Shown here in pieces: positions 52,543-63,259 of a DNA stretch of 64,000 bases. The notes below the pieces were generated by a model, which saw only the letters and a list, made by a program, of their open reading frames with translations, made no database searches and was not told where the DNA came from. Numbering within the stretch: position 1 is the stretch's first letter; each line of letters begins with the position of its first letter. Location of the stretch: the NCBI GenBank assembly GCA_963969345.1, contig OZ017767.1, forward strand, positions 2,666,001 through 2,730,000, given 5' to 3'. A program made the position numbers and the translations under genes. This DNA comes from Turbatrix aceti. Taxonomy: Eukaryota > Nematoda > Chromadorea > Rhabditida > Panagrolaimidae.

Positions 52543-52701
52543 ATTTACTGTCGTTCTGCTGGGCTCGTCATCGTAATCATCTTCCACCACCACCACCTCC
52601 TCCACCTCCACCACCACCTCCTCCTCCACCACCACCTCCTCCACCTCCACCAACCACCTCCTCCTCGCCATCGTCATCATCATCGCTGGCGTGTTGAATC
52701 C
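52543..52701 (-). other. Splice-flanked CCACCT microsatellite, possible minus-strand exon
   Basis: On the minus strand this is bounded by TTTTTTTCAG and AAT/GTGAGT. One frame is open throughout and gives Val/Glu repeats ending DDYDDEPSRTTVN; another gives an acidic run and poly-Gly before a stop. An upstream minus segment (ATG at about 52775, donor TTG/GTGAGT) does not join it in an open frame. Could be a short coding exon or expanded repeat. Confidence 0.25.
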
Positions 52702-53446
52702 CTGAAAAAAAATTCACGTACATAAAAACGTTTTTTCAGGAAAAAAACTCACCAATTACCTAAAAATGAAACCATTTGCGTGTTCCAGCGATGAGCCATC
52801 GGTGCCGGTGTGATTTGAAAGTGCCTAAATCCCCCCATCCCTCCCCTCCCCCTACACAAATATCATAAAAATACCCCACAGCACAAAGTTAACAGTATCT
52901 CAACGTGTCAGACGTCTGGCAACAAAAATGCAGCCTAATTCATTAATTTATTTACTTTCGGTACAAAAACGCAATCAAACGTTTAAAAAATGACATAAAA
53001 ACGGAAATTCAAAAAAAAAGGAAACAGAAATGGAAGAAAATGAACGAAAAAACAAAAAGCAGACCGAAAGTGGGATGCACGACACCGCAATACTGTACCC
53101 GCCAAAACTGGCAAAACACGCGGTCGTTCAAAATCGCTGCAGGAGCCCGGCAAAAAATCGTTCTTTCACTTTTATTTGGCAGTACAGTTACTTTTCGTTT
53201 TGTGTGTTTAGTCATTGTTGCATTATTTCACATCCAGTCAAATTATTTATTCACGTCCGGACCCAAAAATATCCGAAAATCATGCTTTTGGTCGAAAAAA
53301 TGACCTGAAAATTTTTTCCGGCTTTTCCGGCCGGCCTAAAAAACAGGCCGGCCGCGTGGCTTTTGTGATCAGCCGGACGGATTTTATGCCTTGGTTATAA
53401 TATTCCAAACGAAAAGGTATAAACAAACTCAACGCGTAAAAAAACT
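52702..53446. other. Non-coding sequence before the assembly gap
   Basis: AT-rich with a C-rich patch near 52830-52855 and a perfect GC hairpin, GGCCGGCCT/AGGCCGGCC, at 53329-53353. No gene supported. Confidence 0.5.
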
Positions 53447-53646
53447 NNNNNNNNNNNNNNNNNNNNNNNNNNNNNNNNNNNNNNNNNNNNNNNNNNNNNN
53501 NNNNNNNNNNNNNNNNNNNNNNNNNNNNNNNNNNNNNNNNNNNNNNNNNNNNNNNNNNNNNNNNNNNNNNNNNNNNNNNNNNNNNNNNNNNNNNNNNNNN
53601 NNNNNNNNNNNNNNNNNNNNNNNNNNNNNNNNNNNNNNNNNNNNNN
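53447..53646. other. Assembly gap (200 N)
   Basis: Exactly 200 N, the usual placeholder for a gap of unknown length. Sequence on the two sides may not be contiguous at this distance. Confidence 0.98.
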
Positions 53647-53739
53647 CATAAAATCCAGGATGTGAAAATCGGTAAAATGTTTGCTGTCATCTTGTAAAGC
53701 ATCAAAAAAGCACTCGAAATCGGTTTCGTGACACTACTC

Positions 53740-53840
53740 CGAAAAATTCCTCTCCGATTTTTTCCTCTCCGATTCTTTCCCAAGTTTTCAAACTCCGATT
53801 TTTTCACATTTTTGCATTTACTCCGATTTTTTCACACTTC
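53740..53840 (+). repeat. Degenerate tandem CTCCGATTTTTTC
   Basis: Five imperfect copies of CTCCGATTTTTTC or CTCCGATTCTTTC lie just after the gap, so the gap probably falls in or near a tandem repeat. Confidence 0.7.
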
Positions 53841-54494
53841 AATGAAAAAACGATTTAGGGGGTTTTCGTGCGCACTGAAGCTAACAGTGGCGTTGCCTAA
53901 GGGTACTGATCACTGTATCACGAGATATTATCACTTATGACTGATAAAAATTTTTTTTTCAATTTTTGTCAACTGCTTGATTTTATGTTTTTGAGAATGC
54001 TAATCACGAATATGACATCACCTGAGGGTAATTTACAACAAAAAAATTTAATTCTTTTTAAAATCGAGTAAGGTGTACTATAAAAATCATTACTAATTCA
54101 AAAAAAAAGTTCAAAAAGCAGTTCAAGAGGCACTCGAAGCAGAACTATGTTTCATATATAATTCAGAAAAAATATAAAAACATTGCCGGTATTTGTTTAC
54201 AGTTAACAAAACATTTAAAAAAATATCAAACTGTATCAAAATATTTTTAGATGCTGCATTTTTAAAGGTTGTCGATCTAAAAATGCAGACTCTTGCCCCG
54301 CAAACAAAGTTTGTAACGCAGGACGGCACAGTCCAATCAAAGTGCAATAATGTTCTGACAGAGTGGCGTCCGTATTAATCTATATTAATCTATAAATATC
54401 AAAAAAGGCATACTTGGCGGGATTCATTTATAGTTGAAATGTTAAAATTATCAGCTGTAAAAACTTTTATTTTTTTTCTGTGGTATTCTGGTAA

Positions 54495-54840
54495 CTTTAT
54501 GTGCTTCCGGTACTAAAAACATTTGTATTTTGTTCTAATTTTGAATCCAAATTGATTCCGCAGCCAATTGCGTTTTGTATTGAAAAAGAATGCCGCAATC
54601 ATACTGAATGCGCATCGACGTGCGAACTTACCTTACAGGTGCACCTTACATCTTGGAAGCATAAAACATGGTTTGAAAACTGATTTTGTCATACAGACAA
54701 GTTTGAAAAATATTCGACGACACCTTGTCAAGCACTCTTTTTGTGACAATGTCGTAAATAACACAAAACATGTAAGCCTGTCAAAAAGTAAAACACGGTA
54801 AAATTTATAAACGACACACTTTCGTCAATTCGTATTTATT
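54495..54840 (+). repeat. Dispersed module X, copy 1 (internally deleted)
   Basis: Shares with copies at 57300, 61120 and 63260 the strings CGCATCGACGTGCGAAC, CTTACAGGTG, GATTTTGT, ATACAGACAAG and GACACCTTGTCAAGCACTC. This copy lacks about 120 bp between the two GTGCGAAC motifs. Located just 3' of the minus-strand family gene. Confidence 0.8.
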
Positions 54841-54924
54841 ACAAACATTGAATAGTTGAAACAGCACATCGTGTCTGAATAAAATCAACGTCATCGACGT
54901 GAAAATGATAAAAACGAGAAAACT

Positions 54925-55353
54925 TCAGAGTTCGGCCTGCTTCGCGGTCCAGGTGCGAGGCTTGTCCAAAGACGTTCTCGGTCGACGATCCGCCTTGGGG
55001 GCCCAAGTGACGTGGATAGGGCAGACTTTTTCTTCCGAGGGAGAAGTGGATGGCGGATGCTCGGGTTTCACGGGGGCGGGGCGGCCCATCGCGGCGTTGC
55101 AATGGATGCAAGTCGTCGGCTCCAGGCTCAGCCGCTGTAGCTTGGCAGGTGGCGCCGATGACGACGCCGTCGGCATGGAGTACCGCCGGTCGGTTTTGTT
55201 GATTTCTCGGACGAGCGTCACCCGCTTGGGGGCCCACGTGATACGGTCCTTGTCCAGGACGACGTCCGATAGACGGGGGGCGTACTCCGGGGTGATGTTT
55301 GAGAGGCGAGAGGGGCGGCGAGGTGTGTCGACGGCAGCGGCAGGAGTTGACAT
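54925..55353 (-). CDS. TWAPK family protein, copy 1
   Basis: 142 residues, single coding exon. TTTTTTCAG ends 23 nt before the ATG. Hallmarks of the family in this window: ITWAPKRVTLVREI (first WAPK), TTCIHCNAAMG (Cys pair), KVCPIHVTWAPKADRRPRTS (second WAPK) and the end TWTAKQAEL. Compared with the 56382 and 62452 copies it has a longer N-terminus and lacks the PAKRLRLEP basic patch (here PAKLQRLSLEP). It lies head to head with the copy at 56382. Function unknown; CxxC might bind a metal but only one pair is present. Confidence 0.75.
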   Translation of the reverse strand: MSTPAAAVDTPRRPSRLSNITPEYAPRLSDVVLDKDRITWAPKRVTLVREINKTDRRYSMPTASSSAPPAKLQRLSLEPTTCIHCNAAMGRPAPVKPEHPPSTSPSEEKVCPIHVTWAPKADRRPRTSLDKPRTWTAKQAEL

Positions 55354-55887
55354 GTTTTGAAGTTAAGTAGATTATCTGAAAAAACTGACAATTGAAAAAA
55401 AATAGAAGCAAAAAGCGCAAAGTTGTGCAGAACCGCAAACACTAATTACAAACAATATTAGACTGGTAAACGCGCGCGATTGCCCTTTCCAGAAAACTTA
55501 GTAAGCACGACTCAACACAACCGGCCAGAAGAATACGCACATGCGAACAGCCGATTTCAAAGAGGTATCCGATAAACTTGTTGTTCCAAAATAGAGCGAT
55601 AAGCGCATGGAAAAGAAAAAAAGCGATTGAGCGGTGCGGTGCCAAATCGCTTTCATCTCCGCCAGACGGCACCGCTGCTTTAGGAAGTGGAAGTGCCCTC
55701 TAGAGCTCGCACCGCCACTGCCGGCCGCAAAAGAAAAACCGAAAGCATTTTGCCGATCATACTTTTTAGTGACAGTGTTATAAATGGCCCAAAAATGCAA
55801 CTGGCTGCCAAAAAGTAGAGCTAGGTAAAATTTATGAATGCTAATGCTGTAAGTCTATGATTAGGAAGGACAGATTCACGATGGTGG

Positions 55888-56200
55888 TCAAGACATTATT
55901 AAACCGAAGAATGACCGGTGAGACGACGCTAAACAATGTAAATATTTAACGGTTGTCGGAAGGGCACCTGGCAGTCGCATTGGCATGCTGTGCATTTTTC
56001 CGCCAAAATTATCCAAGAAGGGGGCTTTCCCAGCGCGCGCACCACTGCGAGTATGTCCATGAGTAGGCTCTGGATGTGCAACTCTTCGCGCCGCCCCCTC
56101 GTTTATCCCCGATAAGTTTAAGTTAACCATTTAGTATACTACTTCGACCAACCGTCTGCGCGGTGACTTTTCCGTTCCGCTCCCTACCTTTGCCATTGAA
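55888..56200. repeat. Spacer between divergent copies, duplicated at 61950-62220
   Basis: GGTGGTCAAGACATTA, AACGGTTGTCGGAAGGGCAC and GCATGCTGTGCATTTT occur in the same order in both places. It sits between two oppositely oriented family genes and may carry their shared promoter, but no core promoter element is certain. Confidence 0.75.
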
Positions 56201-56381
56201 TAATTTTTTATCCATTGGCTTAGCTTGCGTTGCATGGCATCGCTTAGCAAGTTCAGTTTGATTGAGCTTTCTGGAGGAATCAATCGATTGTTATAATTCG
56301 TGTTTGCGACTCCGCGCTTATTTTTGCTGTTCATTTTTTAATGGACTATTTTTTTTCAGATTATCAACTTCACTTCACAAC

Positions 56382-56756
56382 ATGTCCACCCCTGCCAATG
56401 ACACACCTAACCGCCCCCCTCGCTACTCGAGCACTGTTACGTGGGCTCCCAAGCGGGTGTCGCTTAGCCGAGAAATCAAGGAAGAACGGCGCTGCTCCAT
56501 GCCAGCGGCGTTGTCGTTGTCACCGACTACGGCGCCACCTGCCAAGCGGCTGCGCCTGGAGCCGACGACCTGCATCCATTGCAACGCCGCGATGGGCCTC
56601 CCCGCCCCCGTGAAACCCGAGCATCCGCCATCCACTTCTCCTTCGGAAGAAAAAGTCTGCCCTATCCACGTCACTTGGGCCCCCAAGGCGGATCGTCGAC
56701 CGAGAACGTCTTTGGACAAGACTCGCACCTGGACCGCGAAACAGGCCGAACTCTAA
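56382..56756 (+). CDS. TWAPK family protein, copy 2
   Basis: 124 residues. The ATG lies 22 nt after TTTTTTTTCAG, consistent with trans-splicing or a spliced leader exon. Domains: N-terminal disordered stretch (1-18), TWAPKRVSLSREI (20-32), possible nuclear signal PAKRLRLEP (53-61), CIHC (64-67), a Pro/Ser-rich linker, then C93 and HVTWAPKADRRPRTSLDK (97-113). Small, basic and rich in SP/TP sites, so probably regulated by proline-directed kinases. No known family recognised. Almost identical to the copy at 62452. Confidence 0.8.
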   Translation: MSTPANDTPNRPPRYSSTVTWAPKRVSLSREIKEERRCSMPAALSLSPTTAPPAKRLRLEPTTCIHCNAAMGLPAPVKPEHPPSTSPSEEKVCPIHVTWAPKADRRPRTSLDKTRTWTAKQAEL

Positions 56757-57299
56757 CGCTTCTCCGATCGTCATCTCTCATTTTCACGTCGATGTTTCCG
56801 CCTTCTTGCTTCTGACGACTGATCAACGTCCACAAAATGCTATGCCTTGAATAGCGCCAAAAAAATACGGTTCAATTGTCGAGATTTTTTTTCAATGTTT
56901 GCGTGATTAATTTTGATCCCGCATAATTGTGCCATTATTATGTATTATAAAAATGTTTGTTCAGTTGTGGATTGATTTTTTGGGCATGCGCACTTTTTTT
57001 GGGGCGGAAATAGTTGTGATCGTAGTTGCCAATTAATTTTTATTCAGTTGGCAGGACATTGTTTTTTTGTCAACGACAGCGGTTGTTGACGACGCCTTGT
57101 CGCACATCCACTGGATACATTTTTTACCAGTGGTACATTTTTTTGAGGAATTTATTATGCATACTTGTGATCAAAGTTGGAATAAATTTATATTTCGATA
57201 ACACAACTATGTTTTTTTTGCGCAGTTGCCGCGCTCTGCCGAGACATGCTATTTTTGAAAATATTGGCAGACGTGATGAAAAAAAAGTATGACGCCAAT

Positions 57300-57850
57300 T
57301 TTTTGGCCGTTTCGCTTTAAAATGTCAAAACTTTTATTCTTCTTTCTGGAATATGCTGGTAATTTTCTGTGCTTACGGTGCTAAAAAAGATTTGTATTCT
57401 GTTAAGTTTTTAATCCAAATTTTTAATTCAATTCGAATTGTTTCCGCAGCCAATTGCTTTTTTGTTTTAAAAAAGAATGCCGCAATCATACTGGATGCGC
57501 ATCGACGTGCGAACATACCTTTTGGGCCGCAACCTGAGTTTTTCCGTCCACTCATCACAAAATTTTTGGAACAGGCTGACAGGTCTGACGTCTCGAACGA
57601 CTTGTGCGCGAGAACATTTGAGACGCGTCCAAGTGCGAACGTACCTTACAGGTGTCATCGCAGTTCCTTGCATCTTGGATGGTTTGAAAACAGATTTTGT
57701 TATACAGACATGTTTGAAAAATAGTCGACGACACCTTGTCAAGCACTCTTTTTGTGACAGTGCCGTAAAAAACACAAAACATGTCAACCTGTCAAAAAGT
57801 AATACACGGTAAAATTTATAAACGCTGCACTTTCATCAATTCGTATTTAT
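57300..57850 (+). repeat. Dispersed module X, copy 2
   Basis: About 550 bp starting CCAATTTTTTGGCCGTTTCG. It has two internal GTGCGAAC(A/G)TACCTT motifs about 120 bp apart. All three frames have 60-120 codon open stretches in this and the other full copy, which may be coincidental. Copy 3 of the module supplies the C-terminus of the gene ending at 61304. Confidence 0.85.
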
Positions 57851-58054
57851 TATTTTTTTATCCATTGGCTTAGCTTGCTTTGCATGGCATCGCTTTGCAT
57901 GTTGAGTTGTGCCTCAGCTTTCTGGAAGAGTGATCTTATCTCTTCTGTTGATTGCCGTTTGAATAATTCGTGTATACAACCCCACGTTTATTTTTTCTGG
58001 TCATTTTTTAATTGACAACTTTTTTCAGATTATCAATTTTGCTTACACAAAAAC

Positions 58055-58525
58055 ATGTCTCCTCAAGCCGCCGACACTCCTCGCCGCCTTCCTCGATTCT
58101 CGAACGGCCGTGTCAGCAAGGTCGCCTCTCCGGCAGACACCGCTCCAGAAGAAAACAACGTAATATGGGCTCCGAAGAAACAAATTGTCCGGGAGATCAA
58201 AATTGCCGTTCGGCGCTGCTCCGTGCCAACGGCGCCCGCATCGGTGGTGTCGGAGTCCACTCCCATCACCAAGCGACCCAGCACCGATCAGAACACCCCG
58301 CCGCCAACTCTCGAGAATGAATTCGAGAAACTCGATCTGGGTGACAAACGCTCGCAGTCACCCCCGTCCGACGAAGAAGTACCTTCTACGCCTGTTGCCA
58401 ACACGCAGAAATCAGTCGACATTGTCTTCAGCAACATCAAAAGGGCTCCCAAGGTGGGCCCTCCCCCGAAGAAAAAGATCAACTGGGGTGGTATCCACCC
58501 CGTTGCTCTCAATTTCGAGGACTGA
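58055..58525 (+). CDS. TWAPK family protein, divergent copy 3
   Basis: 156 residues; ATG 27 nt after TTTTTTCAG. The N-terminus MSPQAADTPRRLPRFS and VIWAPKKQIVREIK clearly match the family, but the Cys pair is gone and the second WAPK is reduced to IKRAPKVGPP. It has an acidic middle (NEFEKLDLGD) and several SPPSDEE/STP sites, and ends INWGGIHPVALNFED. The 5' leader and 3' flank resemble the other copies, so it arose by duplication and then diverged, perhaps the oldest copy here. Confidence 0.75.
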   Translation: MSPQAADTPRRLPRFSNGRVSKVASPADTAPEENNVIWAPKKQIVREIKIAVRRCSVPTAPASVVSESTPITKRPSTDQNTPPPTLENEFEKLDLGDKRSQSPPSDEEVPSTPVANTQKSVDIVFSNIKRAPKVGPPPKKKINWGGIHPVALNFED

Positions 58526-58559
58526 TAAAATTTTATCTGTTCTCTCCATTTTTTTAAAA

Positions 58560-59861
58560 ATTCTGTTTCGCTCCCCAAAATTATAGAAGTGCCAAAAAAT
58601 ACGCTCGTTTGAGTTTTCTTTTTTTTATGATCCAAAAAATAGGTACTATTTTGCTGAATCTTCTAATTTTGTTACCACATGTTTGTGATTTCTTTGTTAT
58701 TCGTATTATTATATAAAAAATGTTTGTTCAGTTGTCGATTGATTTTTTGGGAATTTGCACTTTTTTGGGGAGGAAATAGTTGTGATCGAAGTTGCCAGTA
58801 AATTTTGATTTAGTTGGCACAACATTGTTTTTTGCGGGTGGTCCACGACTTTATCTCTCGGCAGCAGTAGATTGCAGCATTTTGTATCGATTTCATGCCC
58901 TTGATACTGGAGTGCATTATGACCAGTGTTGGCTTGTTACGGATGGCGGGGATTTGTTAGCTGCCATTCAGTTGGTGGTTCAGACACCAGACCAGCTGTC
59001 GATGCGCCAGAGACGACTGTTTACCGCAGAATCTGGCATGTATACAAGATGTGAACATTGAATTTTGAGACCCAGAAAGCGGCAGATCGGACGGCAACTT
59101 TTTCACAACTAATGTGAGCCGAGATTCAGAAGATCACCTTGTTCAGCGGTGACAATTGGCAAATATGATAAATGATTTATATTTTGCTTTCACGGATAAA
59201 TTATTTTTGTATTCCTTTGCTTCCAATGTTTTTTCCATGCTGTTTCGGTCATAAAATCGGTTGCCATTATGTGTCATCTGCTTTTTACACATTTGTATGT
59301 CGTGCCACAGTCAGCCACGGAGGCTCAGAGTTTGGAAGATCGATGCAGACAAGCATCTAAAAAGGCGCAACGCAGGTAGTGGCATGCGATTGACTGTCGT
59401 CGCCAGTCATTGGCAGCAGAAAATACCAGATCGCTGGTAAAACACACAGACAGTCGCAGACAACACGGGGCAATCGCGGTCATCTACGGCGCGGCAATCA
59501 CGGAGGGGAAGCAGGGAGAGGGGGACGGTGACCTATAGCTGCATGCAGACGAGCTCCGCCTACGCCAGGAAGCCAGTCGGAGAGAAAGCGCGAACTTGGG
59601 CAAACATTGAAGAAAAAACGCAGAGTTCAAGGTTCAAAAATATCTGGGAGAAAAACAGTTCGCGCAGAAAAAAAAGCAAGCACACTTACATCGACGGCGG
59701 CACGGGCACGACATTCCCAGAGAGCAGAGCGCAGTGATCGGACGAAGAGCGCCAAAAAGGGCTTTTCGCTGGGAAGCATGTCGACAAGCTCCGCCCGAGA
59801 TAAAACGCATGTCGGAAGAAAAGCGCCCCAACTAGTCATTTTTTACAACAAGATAGCAAGC
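58560..59861 (+). other. Non-coding spacer with sequence shared with 29.9 kb
   Basis: 58700-58830 repeats the 3' flank of the family genes (ATGTTTGTTCAGTTG and following). 59650-59760 matches 29955-30055, upstream of the partial paralogue there. No separate gene supported. Confidence 0.5.
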
Positions 59862-61304
59862 ATGATGTGCATCAACCCTGCTTTTACCCTCGCTATCTTC
59901 TTTGAAATCTTTGTGTTCTGTGTGCTTCTGAGGAGCCTCCTCCAGAAGCGTACAACGACTTCGAGGTGGCGAGGTAAGTATAGAATCCAAATTTAGCCTT
60001 CGATCAATATCAAAAAATCAAATTTTAGAAAAACGCTCTGCCCGCAAGTCCAAGACGCCCAAAGTCCCCTGCTCAACAGCAAAGGGACAGCTCACCGACC
60101 TGATTGCACGGTGCTGGACCAGTGTTTGGAAGCGATCGCGCGACGCCGAATCGCCCGTCACTGAAGTGAAGCCGACTCGCGGCACAGACAATGACGCTGA
60201 CGAACTCGAAGTCGGTCACAGGCGTCCAAGCGTTGGCGTGCCTGTCGCAGTGACCACAAACGATCAGACAGTCACGAAAACCTCTGACAACTCGTCAATG
60301 GATCCACAAGACCAGTCCTCCACGGCACACCCTGACGAGGAAGACGCATTGGACAAGATTGAACGTAAGCTGAAATTGAAACAATATTTTTGTAAAATTC
60401 AAATTATTTTTCAGCCAGCTCGAACGTATCCCTGAACAGCTTTGTCGCCCCGGAAGATTTGATCAGCACCGACGACAAACCAAAACAGGTACCCGAACCC
60501 AAGTTGATGGTGTCAGCGAACCTCGAACACGCACCTTCTCCCGTCCACGGCGCTCAGGGAACAGCACAACCCTTCTCCGGCAAGGCCAAGATCGAAGTCG
60601 ACATCGACACCGAAGAGCAAGTCGAGCGCGAAGCCAGCATCGTTGTCGCAGCTGCCATCTCGAGCAACGGCACGTTCGAACATTGTTGCCCTGTCAAAAG
60701 TCAGCGGCGGCCAAGATCCATGTTCGAACCTGTCACGTCGACCTCGGATAACTCGTCGATCGTATCACAAGACCACTCCTCTCTGGCATGCACCGACGAG
60801 GATGAAGCATCGGCTAACATCGAACGTAAGCTAAAATTGAAACATCATTTTCACAAAACCGAATATTATGTTTTAGCTCACTTCGGTATGGCATTGGACG
60901 ACGTCTCCGTTCCGGAAGATCCACTCCGTCTGGGGGAGAAAGAAGCGCCCGCGAAGCTCGTCAACCCCGAATCTGACCAGGCTCCGGCGATCTTCATGGC
61001 CCGTAACGACGATAATGTCAAGCCGGCCTCTGTGCCAGTCGTTGAAGGTGAACTGAAACAGCAGATCATCGTCCCGCAATCTTGGGTGATCCATGTCCCG
61101 GCGCCCACCGATCCAGCCACCTCTGACAGGTCGGACGTCTCGAACGAATTGTGCGCGACAACATTTGAGACGCGTCCAAGTGCGAACATACCTTACAGGT
61201 GGCATCGCAGTACCTTACATCTTGGATGGTTTGAAAACAGATTTTGTTATACAGACAAGTTTGAAAAATATTCGACGACCCCTCGTCGAGCACTTCTTTC
61301 GTGA
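59862..61304 (+). CDS. Membrane-anchored acidic protein with duplicated exon end
   Basis: Four exons, 59862-59973, 60029-60364, 60415-60825 and 60877-61304, all joined in phase 1; introns are 55, 50 and 51 bp; 428 residues. Residues 7-29 (FTLAIFFEIFVFCVLLRSLL) form a single membrane anchor followed by basic residues, suggesting a type II protein with the long acidic tail on the far side. Exons 2 and 3 end in two copies of one unit: TSDNSSMDPQDQSSTAHPDE…IER and TSDNSSIVSQDHSSLACTDE…IER, and the introns after them also resemble each other. The last about 60 residues come from module X, so the original C-terminus has been replaced. Intron 3 has no stop and could be retained. Upstream Met codons exist. 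Function unknown. Confidence 0.65.
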
Positions 61305-61390
61305 CAATGCCGTAAATAGCACAAAACATGTAAGCCTGTCAAAAAGTAAAACATTGTAAAACTTTTAAACGCTACACTTTCGTCAATTCG
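61120..61390 (+). repeat. Dispersed module X, copy 3 (partial, exonised)
   Basis: Starts inside the last exon of the preceding gene at GACAGGTCGGACGTCTCGAA and continues past its stop to the CGTATTTATTACAAAC end shared with the other copies. The first half of the module is missing. Confidence 0.85.
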
Positions 61391-61482
61391 TATTTATTAC
61401 AAACATTGAATAGTTGAAACAGCACATCGTGTCTGAATAAAATCAACGTCATCGATGTGAAAATGATAAAAACGAGAAAACA

Positions 61483-61584
61483 TCAGAGTTCGGCCTGCTT
61501 CGCGGTCCAGGTGCGAGGCTTGTCCATCGACGTTCTCGGTCGACGATCCGCCATGGGGGCCCAAGTGACGTGGATAGGGCAGAC
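61483..61584 (-). pseudogene. TWAPK family, deleted copy
   Basis: Only the last about 33 codons remain (VCPIHVTWAPMADRRPRTSM to TAKQAEL, with K changed to M in WAPK). At 61584 it is joined directly to sequence that in the intact copy at 55565 lies upstream of the gene (GATCCGATAAACTTG), so the start and about two thirds of the coding sequence were lost in one deletion. Confidence 0.85.
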
Positions 61585-62451
61585 AAGGATCCGATAAACT
61601 TGTAATGCCAAAATAGAGCGATAAGTGCAAAGGAAGAGAGAAGCGATTGAGCGGTGCCATCTCCGGCAGACGACACCGCTGTACAAGGGAGTGGCAGGGC
61701 TTGTCCACCTGTTGAACTACCAGATAAAGCATGTTTTATGACTTTTGTCAGAAATGGCGCCGCAAAACGGGAAAAAACAGTATCGAACACACCCTTTATT
61801 GTTACTGTCAGTGTCATAAATGGCATAAGAAATTGTAACTGACTGCCAAGCGAAATTTATAAAAGCTAAAGCAAAAAAATCCCGCTAGTTTTTTTGATCG
61901 CAATATTTTTTTATACACGTAAGAAAGTAAGATTCACCTAACTAGAGGGTGGTCAAGACATTACTAAACCGGGGGATCGCCGGTGAAAAGACTTTAAACA
62001 ATGTAAATAATTAACGGTTGTCGGAAGGGCACCTGGTAGTGGCCGTGGCATGCTGTGCATTTTCCCGCCAAAATTATCCAGGAAGAGGGCGTTCCCAGTG
62101 CGCGCAATACGGTGAGTATGTGCATGTAAAGTCTGGATGTCCATCCTTCCGCGCAACTAACTTTGCTTATCCGCGATTGCCTCCTCGTTAGTTTGAGTTA
62201 ACCATTTATTACTTCAACCAACCTTCAGAGCGGTGACTTGTCCATTCGCTCTCTCCCTTTGCCATGGAGCAGCGGCTTGCTCCGCATGGCATCGCTTAGC
62301 AAGTTCAGTTTGATTGAGTTTTCTGGAGGAATCCGCTTGTGCGCTTCCTTCAATCGATTGTTGTAATTCGTGTTTGCGACTCCGCGTTTATTTTTGCTGT
62401 TCATTTTTTAATGGACTATTTTTTTTCAGATAATCAACTTCACTTCACAAC

Positions 62452-62826
62452 ATGTCCACCCCTGCCAATGACACACCTGACCGCCCCCCTCGCTACTCGA
62501 GCACTGTTACGTGGGCTCCCAAGCGGGTGTCGCTTAGCCGAGAAATCAAGGAAGAACGGCGCTGCTCCATGCCAGCGGCGTTGTCGTTGGCGCCGACTAC
62601 GGCACCACCTGCCAAGCGGCTGCGCCTGGAGCCGACGACCTGCATCCATTGCAACGCCGCTATGGGCCTCCCCGCTCCCGTGAAACCCGAGAATCCGCCG
62701 TCCACTTCTCCTTCGGAAGAAAAAGTCTGCCCTATCCACGTCACTTGGGCCCCCAAAGCGGATCGTCGACCGAGAACGTCTTTGGACAAGATTCGCACCT
62801 GGACCGCGAAACAGGCCGAACTCTAA
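62452..62826 (+). CDS. TWAPK family protein, copy 4
   Basis: 124 residues, differing from the copy at 56382 by only a few amino acids (for example D for N at position 10, A for S at 47, N for H at 81, I for T at 114). The same leader and TTTTTTTTCAG acceptor precede it, and about 200 bp of 3' flank are alike. The high identity of coding and non-coding DNA points to a recent segmental duplication covering gene, flanks and module X. Confidence 0.8.
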   Translation: MSTPANDTPDRPPRYSSTVTWAPKRVSLSREIKEERRCSMPAALSLAPTTAPPAKRLRLEPTTCIHCNAAMGLPAPVKPENPPSTSPSEEKVCPIHVTWAPKADRRPRTSLDKIRTWTAKQAEL

Positions 62827-63259
62827 CGCTTCTCCGATCGTCATCTCTCATTTTCACGTCCATGTTTTTGCCTTCATGCTTCTGACGACTGACCAACGTC
62901 TACAAAATGCTATGCCTTGAATAGCGCCAAAAAAATACGGTCCAATTGTCGAGATTTTTTGTCAATGTTTGCGTGATTAATTTTGATCCCGCATAATTGT
63001 GCCATTATTATGTATTATAAAAATGTTTGTTCAGTTGTGGATTGATTTTTTGGGCATTTGCGCTTTCTTGGGGTGAAAATAGTTGTGATCGTAGTTGCCA
63101 ATTAATTTTTATTCAGTGCATACTTGTGATCAAAGTTGGAATAAATTTATATTTCGGTAACACAACTTTGTTTTTTTTGCGCAGTTACCGCGCTTGGACG
63201 AGACATGCTATTTTTGAAAATGTTGGCAGACGAAGTGAAATAAGTATGACGCCAATTTT

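Noticed and set aside
53391..53651. Frames across the N run
   Set aside because: They consist of unknown bases.
54899..55360. 153-codon plus-strand frame opposite TWAPK copy 1
   Set aside because: The same mirror frame appears opposite the other copies, and only the strand with the leader, TTTTTTCAG and matching family protein is consistent.
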